Assembly (NCBI GenBank): GCA_913776675.1
Contig: CAJYRE010000286.1
Location: forward strand, 1-5,295
Source of the DNA: Rhizobiaceae bacterium
GTDB lineage: Bacteria; Pseudomonadota; Alphaproteobacteria; Rhizobiales; Rhizobiaceae
Length of the DNA stretch: 5,295 bases
Direction of reading: 5' to 3'
This document shows, piece after piece, positions 1 to 5,295 of this stretch (its first letter is position 1; every line of letters starts with the position of its first letter). The notes beneath the pieces are model-generated. The model was not told where the DNA came from, did no database searches, and saw nothing but the letters and a program-made list of their open reading frames with translations. A program made the position numbers and the translations under genes.

Positions 1-313
1 ACATATCGATCAGTTTATTGCCAACCAACAGCGTGAACAACTCGTCCGTCATGAAGGGCGTGGCCGACATTTTCATCATTTCCGCTTTATCCTTCTGAAC
101 CATAAAGGAAAAGCGTCCCAGAAAATAACCTTTCACGCTACCGTTTTCAAAAACCGGCACGGTAATGGATTCGCCGCGAACCAGCTCCAGTGCGGGCTTT
201 TTCGCAGCGCCATCATCAACGGCCGCAGGTGCCGTGGCCATCTGCACCGAAAAATAAACGGCAACCAGCGTAACGATGCAAGCCCAGACGCCCGCTATAA
301 CAATCTTGACCAT
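1..313 (-). CDS. Single-pass membrane protein of the flagellar cluster, partial
   Basis: Only the first 104 residues are present; the window edge cuts off the C-terminus. Residues 4-23 (IVIAGVWACIVTLVAVYFSV) form one strong membrane helix after a short basic start (MVK). A flexible Ala/Pro/Asp linker follows at about 25-42. After that comes a likely periplasmic domain beginning LVRGESITVPVFENGSVKGY. One N-terminal helix followed by a periplasmic domain matches the plan of FliL-type basal-body proteins, but I see no FliL signature that settles this. The ATG shares its first base region with the FlgN-like stop (TGATG), so the two are probably translated as a pair and belong to one operon. I do not recognise the family with confidence. 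It could be a FliL paralogue or an unrelated inner-membrane accessory protein. Confidence 0.8.
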   Translation of the reverse strand, partial: MVKIVIAGVWACIVTLVAVYFSVQMATAPAAVDDGAAKKPALELVRGESITVPVFENGSVKGYFLGRFSFMVQKDKAEMMKMSATPFMTDELFTLLVGNKLIDM

Positions 314-315
314 CA
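311..315 (-). promoter_or_regulatory. TGATG stop-start overlap between the FlgN-like and membrane-protein genes
   Basis: The minus strand reads TGATG. TGA ends the FlgN-like gene and the overlapping ATG begins the membrane-protein gene. The GAGAA just upstream (mRNA CTCTTCAGAGAAAATTGATG) is a weak ribosome binding site. Coupled translation is likely but inferred. Confidence 0.75.
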
Positions 316-678
316 ATTTTCTCTGAAGAGGAACTGTTCCTGACTATAGGTGCCATCACCATCGGCTTCCTGCACGGCATTGCGCAAAATATCCGCAACA
401 GCCCGCACGGCATGAAGATGCGCTTCAACGCGCCGGGCGTTCAAAGCCAGCTTCTTCTTCAAATCATGCATCTGCTCGACATAATTATTGGCAATTTCCT
501 GCGGGTCCGTATCCCGGAACAACATTGTCAGCTCATAAAGACAACGGCTTTTGTGCGCATTCGATACCTTCAGATCAAATTCCGGGTCTTGGCCGATTCG
601 AACATTCTCGTTATCGACAATCATTTCGAGCCGACCGAGAACGGTCTTGATCCGGTAGTCGTTGGACACGTGTTCCAT
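313..678 (-). CDS. FlgN-like small helical flagellar protein (putative)
   Basis: A 121-residue soluble, mostly helical protein from the ATG at 678. The first helix (about 9-32) has the pattern TVLGRLEMIVDNENVRIG. Next comes a charged block ending in NAHKSRCLYELTMLF (40-54), then a long amphipathic helix (about 59-104), and a short acidic tail with TYSQEQF. The size, a helix with spaced leucines, and a conserved-looking K in a loop followed by LxEL recall FlgN, the chaperone for hook-filament junction proteins FlgK and FlgL. Rhizobial proteins of this form are often labelled FlgN-like or hypothetical. A GTG at 726 would add 16 residues (MVEHTHSARHSRIRIF); I prefer 678 because AAGGA precedes it by 11 bases. 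The stop overlaps the next gene's start. The gene is secure; the chaperone role is moderate at best. Confidence 0.8.
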   Translation of the reverse strand: MEHVSNDYRIKTVLGRLEMIVDNENVRIGQDPEFDLKVSNAHKSRCLYELTMLFRDTDPQEIANNYVEQMHDLKKKLALNARRVEAHLHAVRAVADILRNAVQEADGDGTYSQEQFLFREN

Positions 679-814
679 GAAAATTCTGATCCTTGAATGC
701 CTCGCAGAATGCGTGTGTTCCACCACGCATCATCGAAGAGTTATACTGTGTTGAAAGAGAAGATCGTTCGGCGTGCAATGGGGCTGCATGTGTATGTCAG
801 AACCACCACACCGC

Positions 815-882
815 GCTGGAAAGCCAGTCTCTCCCTGATGTCCCGCTTCTCTCAGGACACCCCATGGACAGGCCTTTCCAGC
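815..882 (-). repeat. Widely spaced 9-bp inverted repeat just after the rod-binding gene
   Basis: On the minus strand GCTGGAAAG (874-882) and CTTTCCAGC (815-823) are perfect 9-bp arms 50 bases apart, starting four bases after the stop codon at 887-889. With one bulged base the stem can gain two more C-G pairs inward. The interior holds smaller competing stems (TGTCC/GGACA and CCTGA/TCAGG), so the transcript could form a branched structure of about 68 bases. No T-run follows (GCGGTGTGG), so it is not a standard terminator. It could protect the upstream message or mark a processing site between the rod-binding and FlgN-like genes. The pairing is seen; the function is inferred. Confidence 0.45.
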
Positions 883-886
883 CAAA

Positions 887-1486
887 TCAGGAGGTGCTGG
901 TGGTAATGCTGGACGTATAAACCTGTCCGACCTTGCTGTTGTCGGTCTGATTGAAGCCCAGAGCCTTGCGCTCGATCTCATCCAGGCGCATCTGCGACAG
1001 GTTTTTGTCCGTAGCACTGGTGGTGATATTCTGCGCACCCTTGTTTCTGATCTTGGACAGTTCTTCGGCATACATCTGCTTGGCAATGCCCAGACCGCCA
1101 CGCTCGGAAATGGTATTGCCGATCTGTTCTGCCATCATGCTTTTCCAGATCTCACCCGCATTGCCCTTGCCAAACACCGCTTCACTGTCTTTGGGCAGCA
1201 TGCCGGAAATGAAGTTTTGCAGAATCACACCTTCATACTGACGATACGGCTTGGGAATATCCTGGGTCTTGATGTCGCTTGTTGCACGATTGGCAAGGCC
1301 TGCATTGGCTGCGGCACTGTTCATCGTGTTCATTGCCACTTCAAAGCCAGCATTCTTATCCTTCAGGCGGGTTGCCTGAAGACTGGCCTTGGCACTTTGA
1401 AGTTTTTGCTGAGCCTCGGCCAGAGTGGATGGATCCGCCGCCCGCACAACATCCATAACGAGGTCACTTGAAGGAGAAATTGCCAC
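887..1486 (-). CDS. FlgJ-type rod-binding protein, single domain
   Basis: The likely role is as an exported capping or scaffold factor for assembly of the flagellar rod in the periplasm. The protein is 199 residues with the GTG start at 1486. The N-terminal 80 residues are polar and Ala-rich. The rod-binding domain, as in the N-terminal half of Salmonella FlgJ, spans about 82-142 and contains YEGVILQNFISGMLP and ERGGLGIAKQMY. The C-terminus is polar, Thr/Ser-rich and probably flexible. No glucosaminidase/muramidase domain follows, unlike the roughly 316-residue enterobacterial FlgJ, so the wall must be opened by another enzyme. No signal peptide is seen, consistent with export through the flagellar apparatus. 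The frame stays open to a TTG at 1540, but the GTG at 1486 has AGAGGA at good spacing and gives a rhizobia-like start (AISPSSDLVMDVVRAADP). I leave the symbol blank because the full FlgJ architecture is absent. Confidence 0.9.
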   Translation of the reverse strand: MAISPSSDLVMDVVRAADPSTLAEAQQKLQSAKASLQATRLKDKNAGFEVAMNTMNSAAANAGLANRATSDIKTQDIPKPYRQYEGVILQNFISGMLPKDSEAVFGKGNAGEIWKSMMAEQIGNTISERGGLGIAKQMYAEELSKIRNKGAQNITTSATDKNLSQMRLDEIERKALGFNQTDNSKVGQVYTSSITTSTS

Positions 1487-1494
1487 CGTATTCG

Positions 1495-1500
1495 TCCTCT
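1495..1500 (-). promoter_or_regulatory. Ribosome binding site that sets the GTG start of the rod-binding gene
   Basis: AGAGGA lies eight bases before the GTG at 1486. The upstream in-frame TTG (1540) and GTG (1522) would place this motif inside the coding sequence and lack comparable sites. This decides the start used here. Confidence 0.75.
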
Positions 1501-1527
1501 GAAAATCAAACTGGTGCCGCACTCCAT

Positions 1528-1545
1528 CAGGTTTGTTCAAACCTG
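1528..1545 (-). repeat. Perfect 7-bp inverted repeat upstream of the rod-binding gene
   Basis: On the minus strand CAGGTTT-GAAC-AAACCTG forms a perfect 7-bp stem with a 4-base loop. It ends 41 bases before the GTG start at 1486. No T-run follows on the minus strand, so it is not a typical intrinsic terminator for the genes upstream. It could be an mRNA leader hairpin, an RNA processing or stability element, or a dyad bound by a regulator. The symmetry is seen directly; the role is unknown. Confidence 0.5.
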
Positions 1546-1575
1546 GCGGGCACTCTTTTTTCGTCTGCGATTGCC

Positions 1576-1596
1576 AAAACCGATTTGCGCAGTTTT
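1576..1596 (-). repeat. Imperfect AT-rich dyad in the same gap
   Basis: AAAACTG and CGGTTTT on the minus strand are separated by 7 bases and pair over seven positions if one G-U pair is allowed. It lies in the 147-base gap between the FliJ-like and rod-binding genes, 30 bases upstream of the stronger hairpin at 1528-1545 in the direction of transcription. It is weak as an RNA stem and may be chance. I list it because two dyads share one short gap. Confidence 0.2.
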
Positions 1597-1633
1597 CGAA
1601 ACAAACACCAAGCTCACTGCACTGGATTGATTA

Positions 1634-2044
1634 TCACTCGTGAACCTTGCTGGAGGCTGGCGTGGCGAATGTCAGGTCGATCAAGTCCTGAAGCGTGTTG
1701 TCCTCGGCCTCACGATCTTCATGATCGCGGGCTTCCAGCATTTTTTCTTCCAGCCGCTCGGCCTTGGTGCGCTGGCGCAAAACAAGATTTTCCTGCACGC
1801 GCTGTACGTCTGCCATACGGTTATCATCGCTGGTCAGGCGTGAGAATCGTTCGGCATAGGATTGTGAAAACAACCGATGTACCGGGTCCATGGAACCCAG
1901 AGCATCAATCACCCGGTCAAGACCGGCAGAAATTTCCTGACGCTGGCGGGATGTCTCGGCCAGATCAAGCTCAGCCATCTTTTCCATATGACGTTGCACG
2001 GCCACAAGACGTTTCAGTTTCTGGGATTTTTTGGCTGGCCCCAT
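1634..2044 (-). CDS. FliJ-like coiled-coil flagellar protein (putative)
   Basis: A 136-residue, highly charged, soluble protein with no signal peptide or membrane segment. It opens with a basic stretch (KKSQKLKRL, residues 5-13). Two long helices follow at about 13-48 and 60-122, rich in Glu, Arg, Gln and Ala with heptad-like leucine and methionine spacing, so an antiparallel coiled coil is likely. That shape, the size and the flagellar setting resemble FliJ, the export-ATPase stalk and chaperone-escort protein (about 145 residues). Similar short coiled-coil proteins follow fliR in related alphaproteobacteria, often annotated as hypothetical. The ATG at 2044 lies 12 bases after the fliR stop and has a strong ribosome binding site. 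Coiled coils resemble each other loosely and fliI is not adjacent, so the FliJ assignment is tentative; a different flagellar accessory protein is possible. The gene itself is secure. Confidence 0.85.
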   Translation of the reverse strand: MGPAKKSQKLKRLVAVQRHMEKMAELDLAETSRQRQEISAGLDRVIDALGSMDPVHRLFSQSYAERFSRLTSDDNRMADVQRVQENLVLRQRTKAERLEEKMLEARDHEDREAEDNTLQDLIDLTFATPASSKVHE

Positions 2045-2050
2045 CCCTTC

Positions 2051-2055
2051 CCTCC
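2051..2055 (-). promoter_or_regulatory. Strong ribosome binding site for the FliJ-like gene
   Basis: GGAGG lies six bases before the ATG at 2044 (mRNA GGAGGGAAGGGATG), inside the 12-base gap after fliR. It is the best ribosome binding site in the window. It suggests that this gene is translated independently and perhaps more strongly than fliR. Confidence 0.85.
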
Positions 2056-2056
2056 G

Positions 2057-2809
2057 TCAATTGCCAAGCATGATGGGCATGAATGCCATTGCAAACTGGT
2101 GCATCATCGCGCCGATAGACCAATAGACCAGCAACAGGCCACCACCGATCAGATAGGGTGCGGAAATATAATAGACCGGCATTTGCGCAGCCAGTTTGTT
2201 AACAAGGCCAACCCCGATATTGAACATCAAGCCATAGATAATGAAGGGGCTGGAAAGCCGCAGCATGAGAAAATAGGTTCTGGCGATCGTATCCGTCAGT
2301 GTGATCAGCATTTTCTGGCTGTTGGGCACACCGCCCATCGGCATCACGGTGTAACTCTCGATCAGCACCCTGAAAACGACATGGTGAAAATCCATGATAA
2401 ACAGCATCATCAGCCCGCAAAAGCTGATCATGTTGGTCATCTGGTTTTCGCTGGCATCTTCCAGCACATCCGGTGCAGGCGTGGCATTAAAGCCGATCAT
2501 CATGGTCAGAACAGAGCCGGCAAACTGCAAGCCCAAGGTAAAGAAACGAGCAATCAGGCCAAACATCGTGCCAATCAGCACCTCGGTGCCAATCAAGGCG
2601 ATATAGATTGCGCCGCCACCTGCAACTTTAGGGTAAACCGTATCCCACAAAATCGGCAGGCAGGAGATGGACACCGCCAAAGCCACCAGAATACGAATCT
2701 GCGCAGGCAAACGTGCCGAAGCAAACCCCGGCAACGCCATGAAACAGGAACCGATGCGACAAAAGACCAGAAACAGTGCAAGCACTGTTCCCTGTGGGTC
2801 TGTGATCAT
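2057..2809 (-). CDS. fliR: Flagellar export gate protein FliR
   Basis: FliR is the inner-membrane export-gate subunit that completes the FliP-FliQ-FliR channel. The 250-residue length is typical. Six or so hydrophobic segments are visible, at about 8-27, 38-57, 66-90, 93-107, 128-150 and 180-240 (the last probably two helices). Family-like motifs include FCRIG with a conserved arginine near residue 18, GFNATPAPD at about 106-114, and the C-terminal block [20 protein letters not shown] at about 204-223. The ATG overlaps the flhA stop in an ATGA arrangement. With only a weak GGGAT-like sequence upstream, translation probably depends on ribosomes finishing flhA. A nearly perfect 18-base palindrome lies within codons 7-13. 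fliP and flhB are not in this window; in this group they usually sit elsewhere in the flagellar cluster. Confidence 0.96.
   Translation of the reverse strand: MITDPQGTVLALFLVFCRIGSCFMALPGFASARLPAQIRILVALAVSISCLPILWDTVYPKVAGGGAIYIALIGTEVLIGTMFGLIARFFTLGLQFAGSVLTMMIGFNATPAPDVLEDASENQMTNMISFCGLMMLFIMDFHHVVFRVLIESYTVMPMGGVPNSQKMLITLTDTIARTYFLMLRLSSPFIIYGLMFNIGVGLVNKLAAQMPVYYISAPYLIGGGLLLVYWSIGAMMHQFAMAFMPIMLGN
2772..2789 (-). repeat. 18-base palindrome inside the fliR start region (possible mRNA hairpin with CUUG loop)
   Basis: The plus strand reads AACAGTGC-AA-GCACTGTT, two perfect 8-base arms two bases apart. In the fliR mRNA this can fold as a 7-bp stem closed by G-C around a CUUG tetraloop, a loop known to be unusually stable. 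Beyond a small internal loop, CAG (2768-2770) and CTG (2792-2794) could add three pairs. It begins about 20 bases after the fliR ATG, so it could pause or gate ribosomes restarting at the ATGA overlap. It may equally be a chance product of codon choice for TVLALF. Confidence 0.5.
2806..2809 (-). promoter_or_regulatory. ATGA stop-start overlap coupling flhA and fliR
   Basis: On the minus strand the four bases read ATGA. ATG starts fliR and the shared TGA ends flhA. Such overlaps commonly let a terminating ribosome restart on the next gene, which would keep the two gate subunits in step. No strong ribosome binding site precedes fliR, which fits coupling. The overlap is seen directly; the coupling is inferred. 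Confidence 0.8.
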
Positions 2810-4896
2810 GAAATGGATCCCAGACTCTTGATGTCGATTCCCTTTGCCAGCTCAACGTGAGACAGCACAGGCAAGGTTGCAAAAAGTCGCTCTATAATCA
2901 TGCGCACATAAGAGCGCGTTTCCGGCGACGTGACAAGCACGAACGGCAGACCCCGATCCATGAATTCACGCACCACGCGCCCGGCCTGCTCGCTGAACTC
3001 TTCCAGGGAGCGCGGATCAATATCGAATTCCACCACATCGCCTTTGTTGTCGCGCTTCAAGGCTTGATGGAAGACCAGATCCCACTTGCTGCCAAGGCGC
3101 AACACTCGCAACACGCCGTTATCCGTCAAATCACCGCACAATTGCTGGGCCATGCGCACCCGCACATGTTCCACAATCTGCTCCGTCTTGCGCACATGCG
3201 GCGCAAGTTCGGCCACGGCTTCCAGAATGAGATGAAGATTGCGGATCGACACACGCTCGGCCAACAACAGCTTGAGAACAGCCTGAAGCCCGGAATAGGA
3301 CATATGCGATGAGCAGATTTCATCCGCCAGCTTCTTGTATTCCGGATCGAGCCGATCAATCAGAATCTTCACGTCCTTATAGGACAGAAGCTGCGGCAGG
3401 TTGTTACGGATCACTTCGCTCAGATGCGTCAACACCACGGACACGTTATCGATCGGATGGAAGCCTTCGCGCTTGAGGTCATCCGTAAAGGTTTCCATAA
3501 TCGAGACCGCAGGCATACCAAACGCGGGCTCTCGAATATCATCTCCCGGAATGCTTGGCTTGCGACCATTGCCCGTCACCACCAGCACTTCGCCGAGGCG
3601 CAGAACATTGGAAGCAATCGTCGTGCCGTGAATCCGGATGTGGTAGGATTTATCGGCAATGCCGATGTCGTCAGACACCTTGATTTCCGGCACCACGAAC
3701 CCGTATTGGCTGGCGAATTTCTTACGCATCTTGCCAACACGGAAGGCCAGTTCCTGGTGCGAGCCCAGCAGGCGGGTGGACACCAACTTGCCCAACGCCA
3801 GTTCGATTTCGGAGGTTTTGAGAACACTCTTGACCGAGTCCTTGTCGGCTTCCTTGATCTGGCTGACCTTCTGCTCTTCCATCTCGCGCTTGGCCAGATT
3901 GGCGGCTTCGAGCTGACGTGGAATGTACCAGCTCCCGAAGGCCATGAGGCTGCCAAGCGCCGCAAACGGCAGCAGAGGCAGGCCCGGAATAACGGCCAAA
4001 AGAAACATCAGGCCGGAAGCCACTGTCAACGCACGTGGATAACCGCTCAACTGATTGATAACGGCTTCATCGGCCGAACCGGCATTACCGCCACGGGTAA
4101 CCAGCAAGCCTGCGGCCAAGGAGACGATCAGAGCAGGAATCTGCGAAACAAGGCCGTCACCCACGGACAGCTTGACGAACACGTCAGCGGCTTCGCCAAT
4201 TGGCATACCATGGCGGAAATAACCGATGATAATGCCGCCGAAAATATTGATGGCCGTTACCAGCAGACCGGCAATGGCATCACCGCGCACAAACTTGGAC
4301 GCACCATCCATGGCCCCGAAGAAGGAGCTTTCCTGCTCCAGTTCTTTACGCCGACGCTGCGCTTCCGCTTCATCAATATTGCCTGCCGACAAATCAGCAT
4401 CAATTGCCATCTGCTTGCCTGGAATGGCATCCAGAGTAAAGCGTGCGCCCACTTCCGCGATACGGGTTGCACCCTTGGTGATAACGATGAAGTTCACCGT
4501 GACCAGAATGGCAAACACAATCAAACCGATCACGAAATCGCCGGACATGACCAATCCGGCAAAGCCGGCAATCACATTACCGGCCGCACCATGCCCTTCA
4601 TGCCCATGCGAGAGAATCACGCGCGTTGTCGCAATATTCAGCGACAGACGGACCATGGTTGAAATCAGCAGGATGGTTGGAAACGATGAGAAATCCAGCG
4701 GACGCTGAATCCACAGGGACACCATCAGAATCAACACAGAAAAGGCAATGGAAAAAGCCAGTCCCATATCGATCAAAAAGGGTGGGATTGGCAGAAAGAG
4801 AATACAAAGAATGGTGACAATGCCCAACGCAAAGCCAATATCACGGCCATTCGTCGGCAATTTGATCGGAAGTGCAGTCGTTGGTGCTTGCGCCAT
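2806..4896 (-). CDS. flhA: Flagellar export platform protein FlhA
   Basis: FlhA is the large export-gate subunit. Its membrane part helps couple proton flow to export, and its cytoplasmic part docks chaperone-substrate complexes. Counting from the ATG at 4896 (696 residues, normal for the family), about eight membrane segments lie in residues 20-326 and a cytoplasmic domain fills the rest. The FHIPEP-family signature is at about 145-168 ([18 protein letters not shown], then MAIDADL). It carries the lysine and aspartate matching Salmonella K203 and D208. [13 protein letters not shown] and FVRGDAIAG hold the counterparts of R94 and D249. The frame stays open to a GTG at 4953, with another ATG at 4908. 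I chose 4896 because [10 protein letters not shown] resembles rhizobial FlhA starts and because the longer form would be coded through a perfect hairpin. No start has a well-placed ribosome binding site (AGGA lies only one base from this ATG). The stop overlaps the fliR start. Confidence 0.96.
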   Translation of the reverse strand: MAQAPTTALPIKLPTNGRDIGFALGIVTILCILFLPIPPFLIDMGLAFSIAFSVLILMVSLWIQRPLDFSSFPTILLISTMVRLSLNIATTRVILSHGHEGHGAAGNVIAGFAGLVMSGDFVIGLIVFAILVTVNFIVITKGATRIAEVGARFTLDAIPGKQMAIDADLSAGNIDEAEAQRRRKELEQESSFFGAMDGASKFVRGDAIAGLLVTAINIFGGIIIGYFRHGMPIGEAADVFVKLSVGDGLVSQIPALIVSLAAGLLVTRGGNAGSADEAVINQLSGYPRALTVASGLMFLLAVIPGLPLLPFAALGSLMAFGSWYIPRQLEAANLAKREMEEQKVSQIKEADKDSVKSVLKTSEIELALGKLVSTRLLGSHQELAFRVGKMRKKFASQYGFVVPEIKVSDDIGIADKSYHIRIHGTTIASNVLRLGEVLVVTGNGRKPSIPGDDIREPAFGMPAVSIMETFTDDLKREGFHPIDNVSVVLTHLSEVIRNNLPQLLSYKDVKILIDRLDPEYKKLADEICSSHMSYSGLQAVLKLLLAERVSIRNLHLILEAVAELAPHVRKTEQIVEHVRVRMAQQLCGDLTDNGVLRVLRLGSKWDLVFHQALKRDNKGDVVEFDIDPRSLEEFSEQAGRVVREFMDRGLPFVLVTSPETRSYVRMIIERLFATLPVLSHVELAKGIDIKSLGSIS

Positions 4897-4924
4897 GTCC
4901 TGTTCCATCTCTTCATGAGAAGGA

Positions 4925-4945
4925 GGCGGATCAACATTATCCGCC
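4925..4945 (-). promoter_or_regulatory. Perfect 7-bp hairpin in the flhA leader
   Basis: On the minus strand GGCGGAT and ATCCGCC form a perfect 7-bp GC-rich stem around a 7-base loop (AATGTTG). It ends 28 bases before the ATG chosen for flhA. The bases after it (TCCTTCTC) are pyrimidine-rich but not a T-run, so it is not a standard terminator. It could be a leader structure affecting flhA translation or mRNA stability. If the GTG at 4953 were the true start, the hairpin would fall inside the coding sequence. Confidence 0.5.
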
Positions 4946-5031
4946 CATTTCACAGGATGGCTATCGGATCAAGCTTGCGCGAGGATGGTCAGAGGCCTTC
5001 ATCCGGCGCTTTATCAAATGTTGTAAAGGGC

Positions 5032-5295
5032 TCAGAATCCGGTTTGAACGCGCGAAAACACCAGATTGGCAAACAGAGAAATCTGCGCGCCGACAAATGG
5101 CGCGGTAATCCCGATGGTGATCAGAATGGCCAGAATTTTCGGCACAAAAGTCAGGGTCATTTCCTGAACCTGTGTCAAAGCCTGAATCAAGGCAACCGTC
5201 ACACCCACGATCATGGCTGCCAGCACAGCAGGCCCCGAAGCAATCAGGATGGTCCAGACGGCACTGCGCATAATATCAAGCGCATCTGCTTCATT
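5032..5295 (-). CDS. fliQ: Flagellar export gate protein FliQ (start codon just outside the window)
   Basis: FliQ is a small inner-membrane subunit of the flagellar type III export gate, where it packs with FliP and FliR around the export channel. Eighty-seven residues are visible, starting NEADALDIMRSAVWT and ending FSRVQTGF. Two hydrophobic helices lie at roughly residues 14-38 and 51-78 of the inferred protein. Between them is the family hallmark QALTQVQEMTLTFVPK. An in-frame ATG at 5271 would give 79 residues, but the reading frame stays open to the window edge. The upstream residues NEADALDI look like the normal FliQ N-terminus, so I infer that the true start is the codon just beyond 5295, giving 88 residues, the usual family length. 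It is followed by flhA after a 135-base leader. The identification is very secure; only the start is inferred. Confidence 0.96.
   Translation of the reverse strand, partial: NEADALDIMRSAVWTILIASGPAVLAAMIVGVTVALIQALTQVQEMTLTFVPKILAILITIGITAPFVGAQISLFANLVFSRVQTGF

Noticed and set aside
679..726. A longer start (GTG at 726) for the FlgN-like gene
   Set aside because: The added residues are His/Arg-rich and unlike the rest of the protein, and the ATG at 678 has AAGGA upstream. The longer form is not excluded.
745..775. TATAAC on the minus strand as a possible -10 box upstream of the FlgN-like gene
   Set aside because: No hexamer close to TTGACA sits 16-18 bases upstream (AACGAT or similar); the nearest TTGCAC is about 27 bases away.
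797..865. A 22-codon minus-strand frame in the gap after the rod-binding gene (MGCPERSGTSGRDWLSSAVWWF)
   Set aside because: AAAGG lies upstream at a tolerable distance, but the peptide has no recognisable feature, overlaps the inverted repeat, and a frame this short is expected by chance.
1500..1530. A GGCACC-then-TTTGAT stretch resembling a sigma-54 promoter before the rod-binding gene
   Set aside because: The -12 GC is missing at the required spacing from the -24 GG (TTTGAT instead of TTGC), so it fails the invariant positions.
1877..2860. A 327-codon open frame on the plus strand, antisense to fliR
   Set aside because: It has the same His/Gln-rich shadow composition and runs across fliR and parts of two neighbouring genes. 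The minus-strand proteins are clearly real.
3424..4662. A 412-codon open frame on the plus strand, antisense to flhA
   Set aside because: Its translation is rich in His, Gln and Arg with no recognisable domain, as expected of the complement of a well-coded gene. It lies entirely inside flhA and has no plausible ribosome binding site or partner.
4925..4945. The flhA leader hairpin as an intrinsic terminator of fliQ
   Set aside because: The bases after the stem are TCCTTCTC, not a T-run, and full termination would separate flhA from its usual operon without a visible promoter.

Overview
The window is a run of seven genes, all on the minus strand, from a flagellar locus. Three are firmly identified as membrane parts of the flagellar type III export gate: fliQ (lacking only its first codon at the window edge), flhA and fliR. 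Four smaller genes follow in the direction of transcription. They are a FliJ-like coiled-coil protein, a single-domain FlgJ-type rod-binding protein, a small FlgN-like helical protein, and the N-terminal part of a one-pass membrane protein cut off by position 1.

The protein style points to Alphaproteobacteria, most likely Hyphomicrobiales (Rhizobiales). The FliQ and FlhA sequences look rhizobial. The rod-binding protein has no muramidase domain, and fliQ-flhA-fliR stand together without fliP or flhB. Base composition is moderate (a little over 50% GC by eye), below most soil rhizobia. The genus cannot be named from this sequence.

Layout from right to left: fliQ (5032-5295), a 135-base leader with a perfect 7-bp hairpin, flhA (2806-4896), fliR overlapping flhA by four bases (ATGA), then 12 bases carrying a strong ribosome binding site, then the FliJ-like gene (1634-2044). 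A 147-base gap with a perfect 7-bp hairpin and a weaker dyad precedes the rod-binding gene (887-1486), which uses a GTG start. A 208-base gap with a widely spaced 9-bp inverted repeat precedes the FlgN-like gene (313-678). That gene's stop codon overlaps the start of the last, partial membrane-protein gene (TGATG). No gap reaches 300 bases.

Together the genes would build and feed the flagellar export machine. FliQ, FliR and FlhA form the inner-membrane channel and substrate-docking platform. The FliJ-like and FlgN-like proteins would act as cytoplasmic escort or chaperone factors. The rod-binding protein would be exported to help rod assembly in the periplasm. I found no mobile element, RNA gene or CRISPR array, and no clear promoter or intrinsic terminator. 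This is an ordinary core flagellar region. The points worth a second look are the poorly characterised small genes and the intercistronic RNA structures, not a new system.
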